Shown here: one piece after another, positions 1-5,507 of the stretch
Position numbering within the stretch: position 1 is the first letter of the stretch
Layout: the number at the start of each line of letters is the position of its first letter
DNA from: CAWJEL01 sp964647255
GTDB lineage: Bacteria > Chloroflexota > Anaerolineae > CG2-30-64-16
Direction: 5' to 3'
Length of the DNA stretch: 6,647 bases
NCBI GenBank assembly: GCA_964647255.1
Contig: CAZYGI010000137.1
Coordinates: 1-6,647, forward strand
The notes under the pieces: generated by a model
The model's input: only the letters and a program-made list of their open reading frames with translations
What the model was told of the DNA's origin: nothing
Databases searched by the model: none
Program-made: the position numbers and the translations under genes

Positions 1-483
1 CAGGACAACGGCGGCGTCTATTTCGTCCCCGCGCTGGCCGGCCTGGGCGCGCCCTACTGGAACGATGCGGCGCGTGGCCTAATCACCGGCCTCACGCGCG
101 GTTCGACCGCGGCGCAGGTGGCGCGGGCGACGCAGGAATCTATCGCCTACCAGATCCGCGACGTGTTTGAGACGATGCAGGCCGAGGCCGGGTCGTCTTT
201 ACAGGTGCTGTTGGTTGACGGCGGGCCCACTCGCAACCAGGCGCTGATGCAGTTCCAGGCGGACATTCTCGGGGTGCCCGTGCTGCGCAGCCTTGCCAGC
301 GACGTATCCGCCCTCGGCGCAGCCTACCTGGCGGGGTTGACCGTGGGCCTCTGGACTTCTGAAGCGGAGATCGCCGCCCTGGCGCGGCCGCAGATGCGCT
401 ACGAGCCGGCGATGGGTGACGCCGAGCGGGACCGGCTGTACGCTGGTTGGCAGGATGCCGTCCGGCGGGTCGTGTTGGCCTGA
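1..483 (+). CDS. glpK: Glycerol kinase, C-terminal part (5' end outside window)
   Basis: The frame is open from the first base and ends at TGA 481-483, giving 160 residues. Seen: the FGGY-kinase second domain, with GVYFVPALAGLGAPYW near residues 6-20, GLTRG near 30-34, ESIAYQIRDVFETMQ near 46-60, the nucleotide-site motif VDGG near 73-76 followed by LMQFQADILGVPV, then LGAAYLAGL, and the tail ERDRLYAGWQDAVRR. This matches the order and spacing of bacterial glycerol kinase, remembered from E. coli GlpK, including the YAGW..AV tail. Family role: cytoplasmic ATP-dependent phosphorylation of glycerol to sn-glycerol 3-phosphate. The catalytic N-terminal half lies outside the window, so substrate specificity cannot be checked. 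The PTRN after VDGG resembles other FGGY sugar kinases more than the AVAN of E. coli GlpK, so a related polyol kinase remains possible. It converges with the kimA-like gene across about 100 bp in which I see no convincing terminator. Confidence 0.82.
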   Translation, partial: QDNGGVYFVPALAGLGAPYWNDAARGLITGLTRGSTAAQVARATQESIAYQIRDVFETMQAEAGSSLQVLLVDGGPTRNQALMQFQADILGVPVLRSLASDVSALGAAYLAGLTVGLWTSEAEIAALARPQMRYEPAMGDAERDRLYAGWQDAVRRVVLA

Positions 484-584
484 TCGTCGGCAGGTTACAA
501 CCTCACCGGTCATGATCGCTCCTCCCTGTTCGGTATCAACGACAGAAGATGCCGGACACAGTTCGGGCGCGGACAGATGGTCCA

Positions 585-2531
585 CTACTCCACCTGGTAC
601 GGCACACTCGTGATCACAATGCCGCGGCGGAACATGAGCGCCATCCGCAGCGTGAGCGCGGTCTGCGCGTGCAGCGCGTTGGCATACCAGTGTCTTGGCA
701 CGAACTCCGGCACCACAATCGTGAGGGTCTCGTTCAGCTGCCGGCAGGCGGCGATGTGCTCAATGTAGGCCAGCAACGGCTCGATCATCAACCGGTACGG
801 TGAATCCAGGATGACGAGACGCACGCCGTTACCCCAGGTTTCCCACTTGCGCTTCACCTGCTCGGCCGCGGCCGCATCGAGTGAGACATGCACCGCCGTC
901 ACGTCCGAGGAAAGCGCCCGCGCGTAGGCCAGCGCAGCCAGCGACCCCCGGTGCACGCCGCCGATGGGCACGATGACGCGATGCCGACCCACGGACGACA
1001 GCGCGCCGTACGCCTCCAACGATAACTGCTTTGCCACGCGCTGATAGTGATGATGAATCCGGAAGAAGATAAACACCAACGTTGGCACCAGGAGCACGAT
1101 GATCCAGGCGCCATCCCGGAACTTCGTGATGGCAAAGACGCACATCACGATCGCACTGGCCACGGAGCCGACGCCGTTGATGATCATTTTCAATTGCCAG
1201 CCGTCCTCAAAGCGCAACGTGGAACCGGGGTCCACGATCTCCTGGCCGGGCTTAAGATGGCCCACACGCCACCAACGGTAAGCCATGCCAGCTTGCGACA
1301 GGGTAAAAGACAGAAAGACGCCGATCGCATAGAGCGGGATGAGCGCTGATACGCTCGCCTTGAAGGCGGCGATCAACGCCGAAGCGATCAGCGCCAGCGC
1401 CATGATGCCGCGTGAGAAGACCAGCCGGCTGCCCTTGTAGGTCAACTGTTTGGGCAAGAACCCATCGCCAGCATGCAGCGCGGCCAGGCGCGGGAAATCC
1501 GCGAACGAGGTGTTGGCCGCCATGACCAAAATCAGGGTCGTAGATACGATGGTAGCCAGGTAGATAAGCCCGCGGTTGCCGTAGGCGGTGCGCGCCAACT
1601 GCGAAATGACGGTCTCTCCGCTGTCGGAAGGAACGGCGCCGATCTGGCGCGCCAGGAAGGTGATGCCCAGCAGCAGCGAACCCAGAATGAAGGCCATCCA
1701 GACCAAGGTGATGCCTGCATTGCGGCTCTTGGGCTCACGGAACGCTGTGATGCCGTTCGAAATTGCCTCCACGCCGGTCAGGGAGGTCGTGCCGCTGGCA
1801 AAGGCGCGCAGGAGCAAGAACAGGGTGAGCGCCTGCGCACCGTGCTTGAGTTCGACCGCCGGCGGGTTCGCCACGACGCTGAGATTGCCGGTCAGGAACC
1901 GCATCATCCCCACGATCACGGTGATAAACGCCATCGCCAGGAAAAAGTAAGTTGGCGCCGCAAAGATCGCGCCCGATTCCTTCACCCCGCGCAGGTTCAC
2001 CAGCATGATGAAGAGCACCATGGCGACGGCAATCTCAACCCGATACCGATAAAGGCCGGGAAATGCCGATGTGATCTGCGCGACCCCTGATGAGATGGAC
2101 ACAGCCACCGTCAAGATGTAGTCGGTCAACAGGGCCGCGCCAGCGGTCTGCGCGGGCAGCTCCCCAAGGTTGTCCCGCGCCACGATATACGCACCACCGC
2201 CGCCCGGGTAGGCATGGATCGTCTGCTCGTACGAGAGGGTCAAAATCGTCAACAAGATGACGATGCCGATCGCCAGAGGCAGCGCGTAGGTCAGGCCCGC
2301 CGCGCCGGCTGCAACCAGCACCAACATCAGTTCCTGAGGGCCATAGGCCACCGATGACATCGCATCGGAGGAGAAGACCGCCAGGCCGACGAATTTGCCG
2401 ATGGCCTGATGCGGCGCGTCAGCGGTCGTCAACGGCCGGCCGATAAGCCAGGTGCGCCACGAGCGGCCGGGCAGGTAGTTCGCCGTTTGAAACATCAGCG
2501 AAGGATCGGTTTCCTGTTGGATAATTGCCAT
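585..2531 (-). CDS. kimA: KimA-type potassium importer (APC superfamily permease with C-terminal Usp-like domain)
   Basis: The product is 648 residues: about 12 hydrophobic segments, then a soluble domain of about 140 residues starting near VIVPIGGVHRGSLAAL. Known for the family: KimA (formerly YdaO) is a high-affinity proton-coupled K+ importer of the inner membrane. Residues remembered as lining the B. subtilis KimA ion path are present in register: D56 and Y63 (SSDAMSSVAYG), D137, T141 and S145 (TDYILTVAVS), T252 and E255 (LTGVEAISNG). The first five sit exactly 20 positions later than D36, Y43, D117, T121 and S125. The motif AYPGGGGAYIVA is also typical. Start: the frame reaches ATG 2615, but that codon overlaps the -10 box of the likely promoter, so ATG 2531 (MAIIQQ) is preferred although its Shine-Dalgarno is weak (GTGGA). 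The stop is TAG 585-587. A plain amino-acid permease is the alternative, less likely given the Usp-like tail and ion-site residues. It is divergent from the KdpDE-like genes. Confidence 0.85.
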   Translation of the reverse strand: MAIIQQETDPSLMFQTANYLPGRSWRTWLIGRPLTTADAPHQAIGKFVGLAVFSSDAMSSVAYGPQELMLVLVAAGAAGLTYALPLAIGIVILLTILTLSYEQTIHAYPGGGGAYIVARDNLGELPAQTAGAALLTDYILTVAVSISSGVAQITSAFPGLYRYRVEIAVAMVLFIMLVNLRGVKESGAIFAAPTYFFLAMAFITVIVGMMRFLTGNLSVVANPPAVELKHGAQALTLFLLLRAFASGTTSLTGVEAISNGITAFREPKSRNAGITLVWMAFILGSLLLGITFLARQIGAVPSDSGETVISQLARTAYGNRGLIYLATIVSTTLILVMAANTSFADFPRLAALHAGDGFLPKQLTYKGSRLVFSRGIMALALIASALIAAFKASVSALIPLYAIGVFLSFTLSQAGMAYRWWRVGHLKPGQEIVDPGSTLRFEDGWQLKMIINGVGSVASAIVMCVFAITKFRDGAWIIVLLVPTLVFIFFRIHHHYQRVAKQLSLEAYGALSSVGRHRVIVPIGGVHRGSLAALAYARALSSDVTAVHVSLDAAAAEQVKRKWETWGNGVRLVILDSPYRLMIEPLLAYIEHIAACRQLNETLTIVVPEFVPRHWYANALHAQTALTLRMALMFRRGIVITSVPYQVE

Positions 2532-2537
2532 GGGTTC

Positions 2538-2606
2538 CACTGCATTCGGCTTCAAGCCAACAAAAAGGGGCACAGGCGGGCGCCCATACCCCGGATCACT
2601 GCATTC
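2538..2606 (-). repeat. 10-bp direct repeat flanking the kimA leader hairpin
   Basis: Read on the minus strand, GAATGCAGTG occurs twice: at 2606-2597, starting at the predicted transcription start, and at 2547-2538, just upstream of the kimA ATG. The copies are 59 bp apart and identical over exactly 10 bases. The terminator-like hairpin lies between them. A small hairpin, GGCT-TGA-AGCC (minus 2558-2548), also sits directly before the second copy. The function is unknown. The repeat could be a protein or RNA site acting on the leader, or coincidence. Confidence 0.5.
2562..2592 (-). terminator. Terminator-like hairpin plus T-tract in the kimA leader (candidate attenuator)
   Basis: On the minus strand, GGGGTATGGG (2592-2583) pairs with CCTGTGCCCC (2576-2567). 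That gives 10 pairs, 3 of them G-U type plus one G-T near the loop, and C2582-G2577 can extend the stem to a tetraloop. Five T residues follow immediately (2566-2562). This is the form of an intrinsic terminator. It lies about 15 nt after the predicted kimA transcription start and 30 nt before the preferred start codon, in the position of a leader attenuator. The G-U pairs exist only in minus-strand RNA; on the plus strand those positions become A-C mismatches and no T-tract follows. The c-di-AMP (ydaO) aptamer often found before kimA genes is not recognisable, and the space upstream is too short for it. Confidence 0.55.
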
Positions 2607-2613
2607 TGCGAAC

Positions 2614-2643
2614 ATCCTACGCCGCGCGGGAAGCAGACGTCAA
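2614..2643 (-). promoter_or_regulatory. Predicted sigma70-type promoter of kimA
   Basis: On the minus strand, TTGACG (2643-2638, 5 of 6 matches to the -35 consensus) is separated by 18 bp from TAGGAT (2619-2614, 4 of 6 matches to the -10). The expected transcription start is A2607 or G2606. The ATG at 2615-2613 overlaps the -10 box, so it should not be transcribed from this promoter. That argues for translation from ATG 2531 and a leader of about 75 nt. Confidence 0.65.
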
Positions 2644-2659
2644 GCGGTTTTTCGTGAAA

Positions 2660-2676
2660 TTGACCCTTCCTTGACA
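2660..2676. promoter_or_regulatory. TTGAC tandem between the divergent genes: candidate operator or -35 element
   Basis: TTGACC (2660-2665) and TTGACA (2671-2676) on the plus strand are spaced 11 bp apart, about one helical turn, each followed by a CTTCC stretch. The second copy is a perfect -35 hexamer for the plus-strand gene, but I find no good -10 at 16-18 bp (TGCCAT at 2693-2698 matches only 3 of 6). Tandem half-sites about 11 bp apart are typical of OmpR/KdpE-family regulators. The pair lies about 53-69 bp upstream of the predicted kimA transcription start, where an activator could act. The function is inferred only. Confidence 0.3.
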
Positions 2677-2739
2677 CCTGCCTTCCCTTTCTTGCCATCC
2701 AATTGATGCGCTTTGGAGTAAGCTAAGCTAGGTATTTCA

Positions 2740-2756
2740 GGCGCCGTGATGGCGCC
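2740..2756 (+). promoter_or_regulatory. GGCGCC hairpin in the leader of the small membrane-protein gene
   Basis: GGCGCC (2740-2745), a 5-nt loop GTGAT, and GGCGCC (2751-2756) form a 6-bp all-GC stem ending 10 nt before the Shine-Dalgarno of the next gene. No T-run follows, so it does not look like a terminator. Each arm is itself a palindrome. It could modulate translation or protect the 5' end of the mRNA; this is unproven. Confidence 0.4.
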
Positions 2757-2766
2757 AAACGAATGC

Positions 2767-2773
2767 AGGAGGA
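2767..2773 (+). promoter_or_regulatory. Strong Shine-Dalgarno that sets the small-gene start at ATG 2778
   Basis: AGGAGGA is a near-perfect anti-16S match that ends 4 nt before ATG 2778. The in-frame ATG at 2763 lies upstream of this site and has no comparable signal, so it is rejected as the start. Confidence 0.8.
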
Positions 2774-2777
2774 TAGA

Positions 2778-3113
2778 ATGCAATTTCTGCGCCGAGAAGC
2801 CAGGTGGTGGAGCCTGTTTATGCTTGTCCCGTTGATGGTTGTGCTGATGCTACTGGACGATGACGCGCCGCTGACGCAAGCCATGCGCATGATCCTGCTG
2901 GGGCTGATCATGGTGATCATCTGCGGCCTGGCCTGGCGCTGGGTGGAACGCCATCACAACCTGGTGGAGCGCGAAGGCGCAGATGCCTGGATCGCCTACC
3001 GTCCGCTGTACGACACGCTGAATGAGGAACCCCAGAAGCTGTTCGTGCCGGAGCCGGAGCACGGACAACGCCGCGTGACGCTGCCCGGCGGCGATCCCGC
3101 GCGCCCCAGTTAA
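2778..3113 (+). CDS. Small two-helix membrane protein of unknown function
   Basis: This 111-residue product is not one I recognise. Seen: a basic N-terminus (RREAR, residues 5-9), a first hydrophobic segment near 10-26 rich in Met and Leu, a short acidic turn DDDAPLTQA (27-35), a second hydrophobic segment near 36-53, then RWVERHH and a soluble, charged C-terminal tail of about 50 residues. Charge distribution predicts both ends in the cytoplasm with a very short external loop. The start is fixed by the strong Shine-Dalgarno, and the stop is TAA 3111-3113. It precedes the KdpD-like kinase on the same strand, with a 96-bp gap that contains a further promoter, and is divergent from kimA. By position it could be an accessory to the kinase or transporter, but nothing in the sequence proves this. 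It is much longer than KdpF (about 30 residues) and has two helices, so it is not KdpF. Confidence 0.75.
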   Translation: MQFLRREARWWSLFMLVPLMVVLMLLDDDAPLTQAMRMILLGLIMVIICGLAWRWVERHHNLVEREGADAWIAYRPLYDTLNEEPQKLFVPEPEHGQRRVTLPGGDPARPS

Positions 3114-3125
3114 GGGGTCCTGAAG

Positions 3126-3153
3126 TTGAATCTTGGGTGGGATGGGGTAGAAT
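3126..3153 (+). promoter_or_regulatory. Predicted promoter of the KdpD/KdpE-like operon
   Basis: TTGAAT (3126-3131, 4 of 6) and TAGAAT (3148-3153, 5 of 6) are separated by 16 bp, predicting transcription from about 3160. The TTG that gives the longest kinase frame (3126) is the first triplet of the -35 box, so it should not be in this transcript. The operon may also receive read-through from the small membrane-protein gene, since no terminator is visible between them. Confidence 0.55.
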
Positions 3154-3200
3154 ACACGACGGACGAACGGCGCAGGCTGCTGCTGGCGCCGTTCTCTGCC

Positions 3201-3206
3201 GGAGAG
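3201..3206 (+). promoter_or_regulatory. Shine-Dalgarno supporting the GTG 3210 start of the kinase
   Basis: GGAGAG lies just before GTG 3210. Counting GGAG (3201-3204) as the core leaves a 5-nt spacer. Together with the promoter at 3126-3153 this favours GTG 3210 over TTG 3126. Confidence 0.6.
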
Positions 3207-3209
3207 ATC

Positions 3210-4790
3210 GTGTCTGAACCGACCATCCACACTCGCCTGGAGAAATTCCGGGCTCGCATCTGGGACGCGGGCAGGCGGTTTTCGCCTTCCCCCTGGCGGC
3301 CGCATCGTCCCTGGCGGCGCTACCTGTGGAGCCTGGCGCTCGTCGGTGCATCGAGCCTGATCGGTGTGCCCATCCACCGTTTCGTCTCCCCCACCAACCT
3401 GGTGATGCTTTACCTGGCCGCAGTCGTGGTGGCCGCGATCTACCTGGGCCGTGGACCGGCCGCGTTGACCGCCGGGTTAAGCGTCCTCACCTTTGACTTC
3501 TTCTTCGTCCGGCCGCGATTCAGTTTCAGCGTGGCCGACACCGAGTATCTGCTCACCTTCGCAGGCTTGTTTGTGGTGGGCCTGGTGATCAGCACCCTGG
3601 CCGCCCGCTCGCGCGAACAGGCGGAGGCTGCCGAACACCGGGAGATGCAGGCCATCGCGCTATACGAGCTCAGCCGCGATCTGGCCTCGGCCCGTGGGCT
3701 GGATGACATCCTGCAGGTGATCGTTCGCCACGTCAGCCGGACCTTCAACCGGACTGCGGCGATCTTGCTGCCGGTCGGAGAGACGCTGCAACCTAAGGCT
3801 TCGAGCACCGGTCTTGTCTTGGACGACAGCGAGCTCGGCGTCGCTCTGTGGTCCTTCAGAAAGGGGGAGCCCGCAGGCCGCGACACCGAGACATTGCCTG
3901 CGGCCGCGGTGCGCTACATCCCGCTCAAGACCGCCCGCGGCGTAGTCGGCGTGCTGGGCGTCAAGCCGGTTGATCCGAATTCATCCCTCGCGCCTGAACA
4001 GCGGCGGTTATTGGAAGCGTTCACCAGCCAGGCCGCGTTAGCAATTGAACGGGCCGAACTCGCCGAGCAGGCACGGGAGGCGCAACTGGCCCGCGCCGCC
4101 GAGGAGCTTCACCGTGCGCTGCTCAATTCGATCTCGCACGATCTCCGCACGCCGTTGGTTTCCATCACCGGCACGCTTTCCAGCCTGGAAGATGAAGGTG
4201 CGTGCCTCGATGAGCCGGCCCAACGCAGCCTGATCAGCATGGCGCGCGAGGAAGCCGAGCGGCTTAATCGCCTGGTGGGCAACCTGCTCGACATGACCCG
4301 CATCGAATCCGGCGCGCTGAAGGCCGCCGAGGAGCCATGCGATGTCCAAGAGGTGATCAGCGCCGCGCTGGACCGGCTGGGCGATCGGCTGGCGGGCAGG
4401 TCCGTGACGGTGGATGCCCCGCCGGCGCTGGCGCCGCTGGATTTCGTGCTGATCGTGCAGGTGTTGGTTAACTTGCTGGACAACGCGCTCAAGTACTCAC
4501 CGCCCGAGTCGCCCATCGCGGTGACGGCCCGTCTCTCCGATGACACGCTTGAAATCGCCGTGTTGGATCGCGGGGATGGGATACCCCCCGGTGATCTGGA
4601 GCGCATCTTCGACAAGTTCTACCGCGTGCACCGGCCCGGCGGCGCGGGCGGCACCGGGCTCGGGCTGGCGATCTGCAAGGGGATCGTTGAGGCACACCGC
4701 GGCCGCATCTGGGCTGAGAACCGCGCGGGCGGCGGCGCCTGCATCACCGTGGCGCTGCCCTGCAAAACTGAGGCGGAACGGAGGGTGTGA
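3210..4790 (+). CDS. kdpD: KdpD-like sensor histidine kinase lacking the N-terminal KdpD/Usp domains
   Basis: From GTG 3210 the product is 526 residues, against about 890 for E. coli KdpD. Domain order: a short basic cytoplasmic N-terminus; four membrane helices near 38-58, 63-79, 83-100 and 112-131, with the KdpD-type motif FDFFFVRPRFSF at 95-106 (DUF4118); a GAF-like domain near 165-285 containing ALWSFRKGEPAG and YIPLKTARGVVGVLG; a HisKA helix with phospho-acceptor His310 in SHDLRTPL; and a HATPase domain with N-box Asn425 (NLLDNALKYSP), G1 box D453-G455-G457 and G2 box GTGLGLAI from 481. All catalytic boxes are intact, so an active membrane kinase is expected. Missing are the KdpD ATP-binding and Usp domains that precede the helices in full-length KdpD. 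The separate small gene upstream shows they were not simply misread. The alternative TTG 3126 start adds 28 residues and overlaps the promoter. It is followed after 3 nt by its response regulator. The signal sensed is unknown; K+ or turgor is inferred from homology and from the neighbouring kimA. Confidence 0.88.
   Translation: MSEPTIHTRLEKFRARIWDAGRRFSPSPWRPHRPWRRYLWSLALVGASSLIGVPIHRFVSPTNLVMLYLAAVVVAAIYLGRGPAALTAGLSVLTFDFFFVRPRFSFSVADTEYLLTFAGLFVVGLVISTLAARSREQAEAAEHREMQAIALYELSRDLASARGLDDILQVIVRHVSRTFNRTAAILLPVGETLQPKASSTGLVLDDSELGVALWSFRKGEPAGRDTETLPAAAVRYIPLKTARGVVGVLGVKPVDPNSSLAPEQRRLLEAFTSQAALAIERAELAEQAREAQLARAAEELHRALLNSISHDLRTPLVSITGTLSSLEDEGACLDEPAQRSLISMAREEAERLNRLVGNLLDMTRIESGALKAAEEPCDVQEVISAALDRLGDRLAGRSVTVDAPPALAPLDFVLIVQVLVNLLDNALKYSPPESPIAVTARLSDDTLEIAVLDRGDGIPPGDLERIFDKFYRVHRPGGAGGTGLGLAICKGIVEAHRGRIWAENRAGGGACITVALPCKTEAERRV
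4780..4785 (+). promoter_or_regulatory. Shine-Dalgarno of the response regulator inside the kinase gene end
   Basis: GGAGGG lies within the last codons of the kinase, 8 nt before ATG 4794. With a 3-nt gap between TGA 4788-4790 and the ATG, this indicates translational coupling of kinase and regulator. Confidence 0.7.
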
Positions 4791-4793
4791 ACG

Positions 4794-5486
4794 ATGAACG
4801 AAAGTGGGCCGCGGGTGCTGGTCGTTGACGATGAGCCGGCCATTCGCCGTTTCCTGCACACCTCGTTGTCCGCGCACGGCTACACGCTATTTGAAGCCTG
4901 CACCGGCCAGGAGGCGCTGTCGGCCGTCATCGCGCACCGGCCCGATCTCATCATCCTCGACCTCGGCCTGCCCGATATGGATGGCATCGAGGTCACGCGG
5001 CGGCTGCGCGAGTGGACGCAAATCCCTATCATTATCGTGACGGTGCAAGAGCAGGAGTCCGCTAAGATCGCCGCGCTGGACAACGGCGCCGATGATTATG
5101 TCACAAAGCCGTTTGGTATGGGCGAGCTGCTCGCCCGAATGCGCGTGGCGCTGCGCCGCGCGGCCCCTGCCGCCACCGACCCCGTCTTCACCACCGCGGA
5201 CCTGGCCGTGGATGTGGCACACCGGCTTGTGACCGTCGCCGGCCATGAGGTGCAACTGACGCCAACGGAATACGATCTGCTGAAGGCGCTGATCACCCAC
5301 GCCGGCAAAGTGCTCACGCATCGCCAGCTCTTGAGGCAAGTGTGGGGGGCGGGCTACGAAAACGAAGCCCATCTGCTGCGGGTGAACATGAGCAACCTGC
5401 GCCGCAAGATCGAACCCGACCCCGCGCGGCCGGCCTATATTCTCACCGAGCCGGGCGTCGGCTACCGGCTGCGGGTGCCAACCTGA
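4794..5486 (+). CDS. kdpE: KdpE-like response regulator (OmpR/PhoB family)
   Basis: The product is 230 residues, the usual length for KdpE. The receiver domain spans about 6-122, with acidic pocket D12-D13, phospho-acceptor D56 (LIILDLGLPDMDG), T83, and K105 in DDYVTKPF. The stretch ESAKIAALDNGADDYVTKPF is characteristic of KdpE. The winged-helix DNA-binding domain spans about 133-228, with LTPTEYDLL, VLTHRQLLRQVWG, the recognition-helix region HLLRVNMSNLRRKIE, and the C-terminal YILTEPGVGYRL. Its expected role is to bind DNA upstream of potassium-uptake genes after phosphorylation by the kinase encoded 3 nt upstream. No kdpFABC genes are in the window, so the nearest plausible target is the divergent kimA-like gene or this operon itself; that is inference. 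One variation: VTVQ occupies the place where KdpE proteins usually read LSVR or similar. Confidence 0.9.
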   Translation: MNESGPRVLVVDDEPAIRRFLHTSLSAHGYTLFEACTGQEALSAVIAHRPDLIILDLGLPDMDGIEVTRRLREWTQIPIIIVTVQEQESAKIAALDNGADDYVTKPFGMGELLARMRVALRRAAPAATDPVFTTADLAVDVAHRLVTVAGHEVQLTPTEYDLLKALITHAGKVLTHRQLLRQVWGAGYENEAHLLRVNMSNLRRKIEPDPARPAYILTEPGVGYRLRVPT

Positions 5487-5507
5487 GAACCGGGCGGTTT
5501 CATCTCA
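5484..5507. terminator. Inverted repeat containing both convergent stop codons; possible shared terminator
   Basis: TGAGA (5484-5488) pairs with TCTCA (5503-5507), and inside it ACC (5489-5491) pairs with GGT (5496-5498) around a GGGC loop, leaving TTCA unpaired on one side. The regulator's TGA is the left end, and the permease stop (TCA on the plus strand) is the right end. The whole spacer between the two genes is therefore hairpin. There is no proper U-tract, so terminator activity is uncertain. Confidence 0.35.

Noticed and set aside
199..513. Minus-strand frame of 104 residues antisense to glpK, with a strong Shine-Dalgarno
   Set aside because: Its composition (Gln, His, Arg and Gly rich, no hydrophobic core) and exact antisense register to a real kinase mark it as a shadow frame. 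Only the ribosome-binding site is kept as a finding.
484..584. Intrinsic terminator between the convergent glpK and kimA genes
   Set aside because: Only weak stems are visible (AGGT-TACA-ACCT at 492-503 and GGAC-AGATG-GTCC at 571-583), with no T-tract on either strand.
1473..2090. Plus-strand frame of 205 residues opposite the kimA gene
   Set aside because: It is a long open frame on the complement of a GC-rich gene, with Gln/Arg/His/Gly-rich low-complexity composition and no ribosome-binding site. The opposite strand encodes an unmistakable transporter.
2719..2729. TAAGCTAAGCT tandem/palindrome as a -10 box or operator for the small gene
   Set aside because: TAAGCT matches the -10 at only 3 of 6 positions and has no -35 at a suitable distance. 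A short AT-rich repeat like this is easily chance.
2531..2760. c-di-AMP (ydaO-type) riboswitch before kimA
   Set aside because: I looked for it because B. subtilis-type kimA genes carry it. I could not find the conserved aptamer core by eye, and the predicted transcript has only about 15 nt before the hairpin. A covariance-model search would settle it.
2850..3377. Minus-strand frames opposite the small membrane protein and the kinase start
   Set aside because: They span two plus-strand genes and a promoter, have no Shine-Dalgarno, and have proline/arginine-rich composition typical of antisense frames in high-GC DNA.
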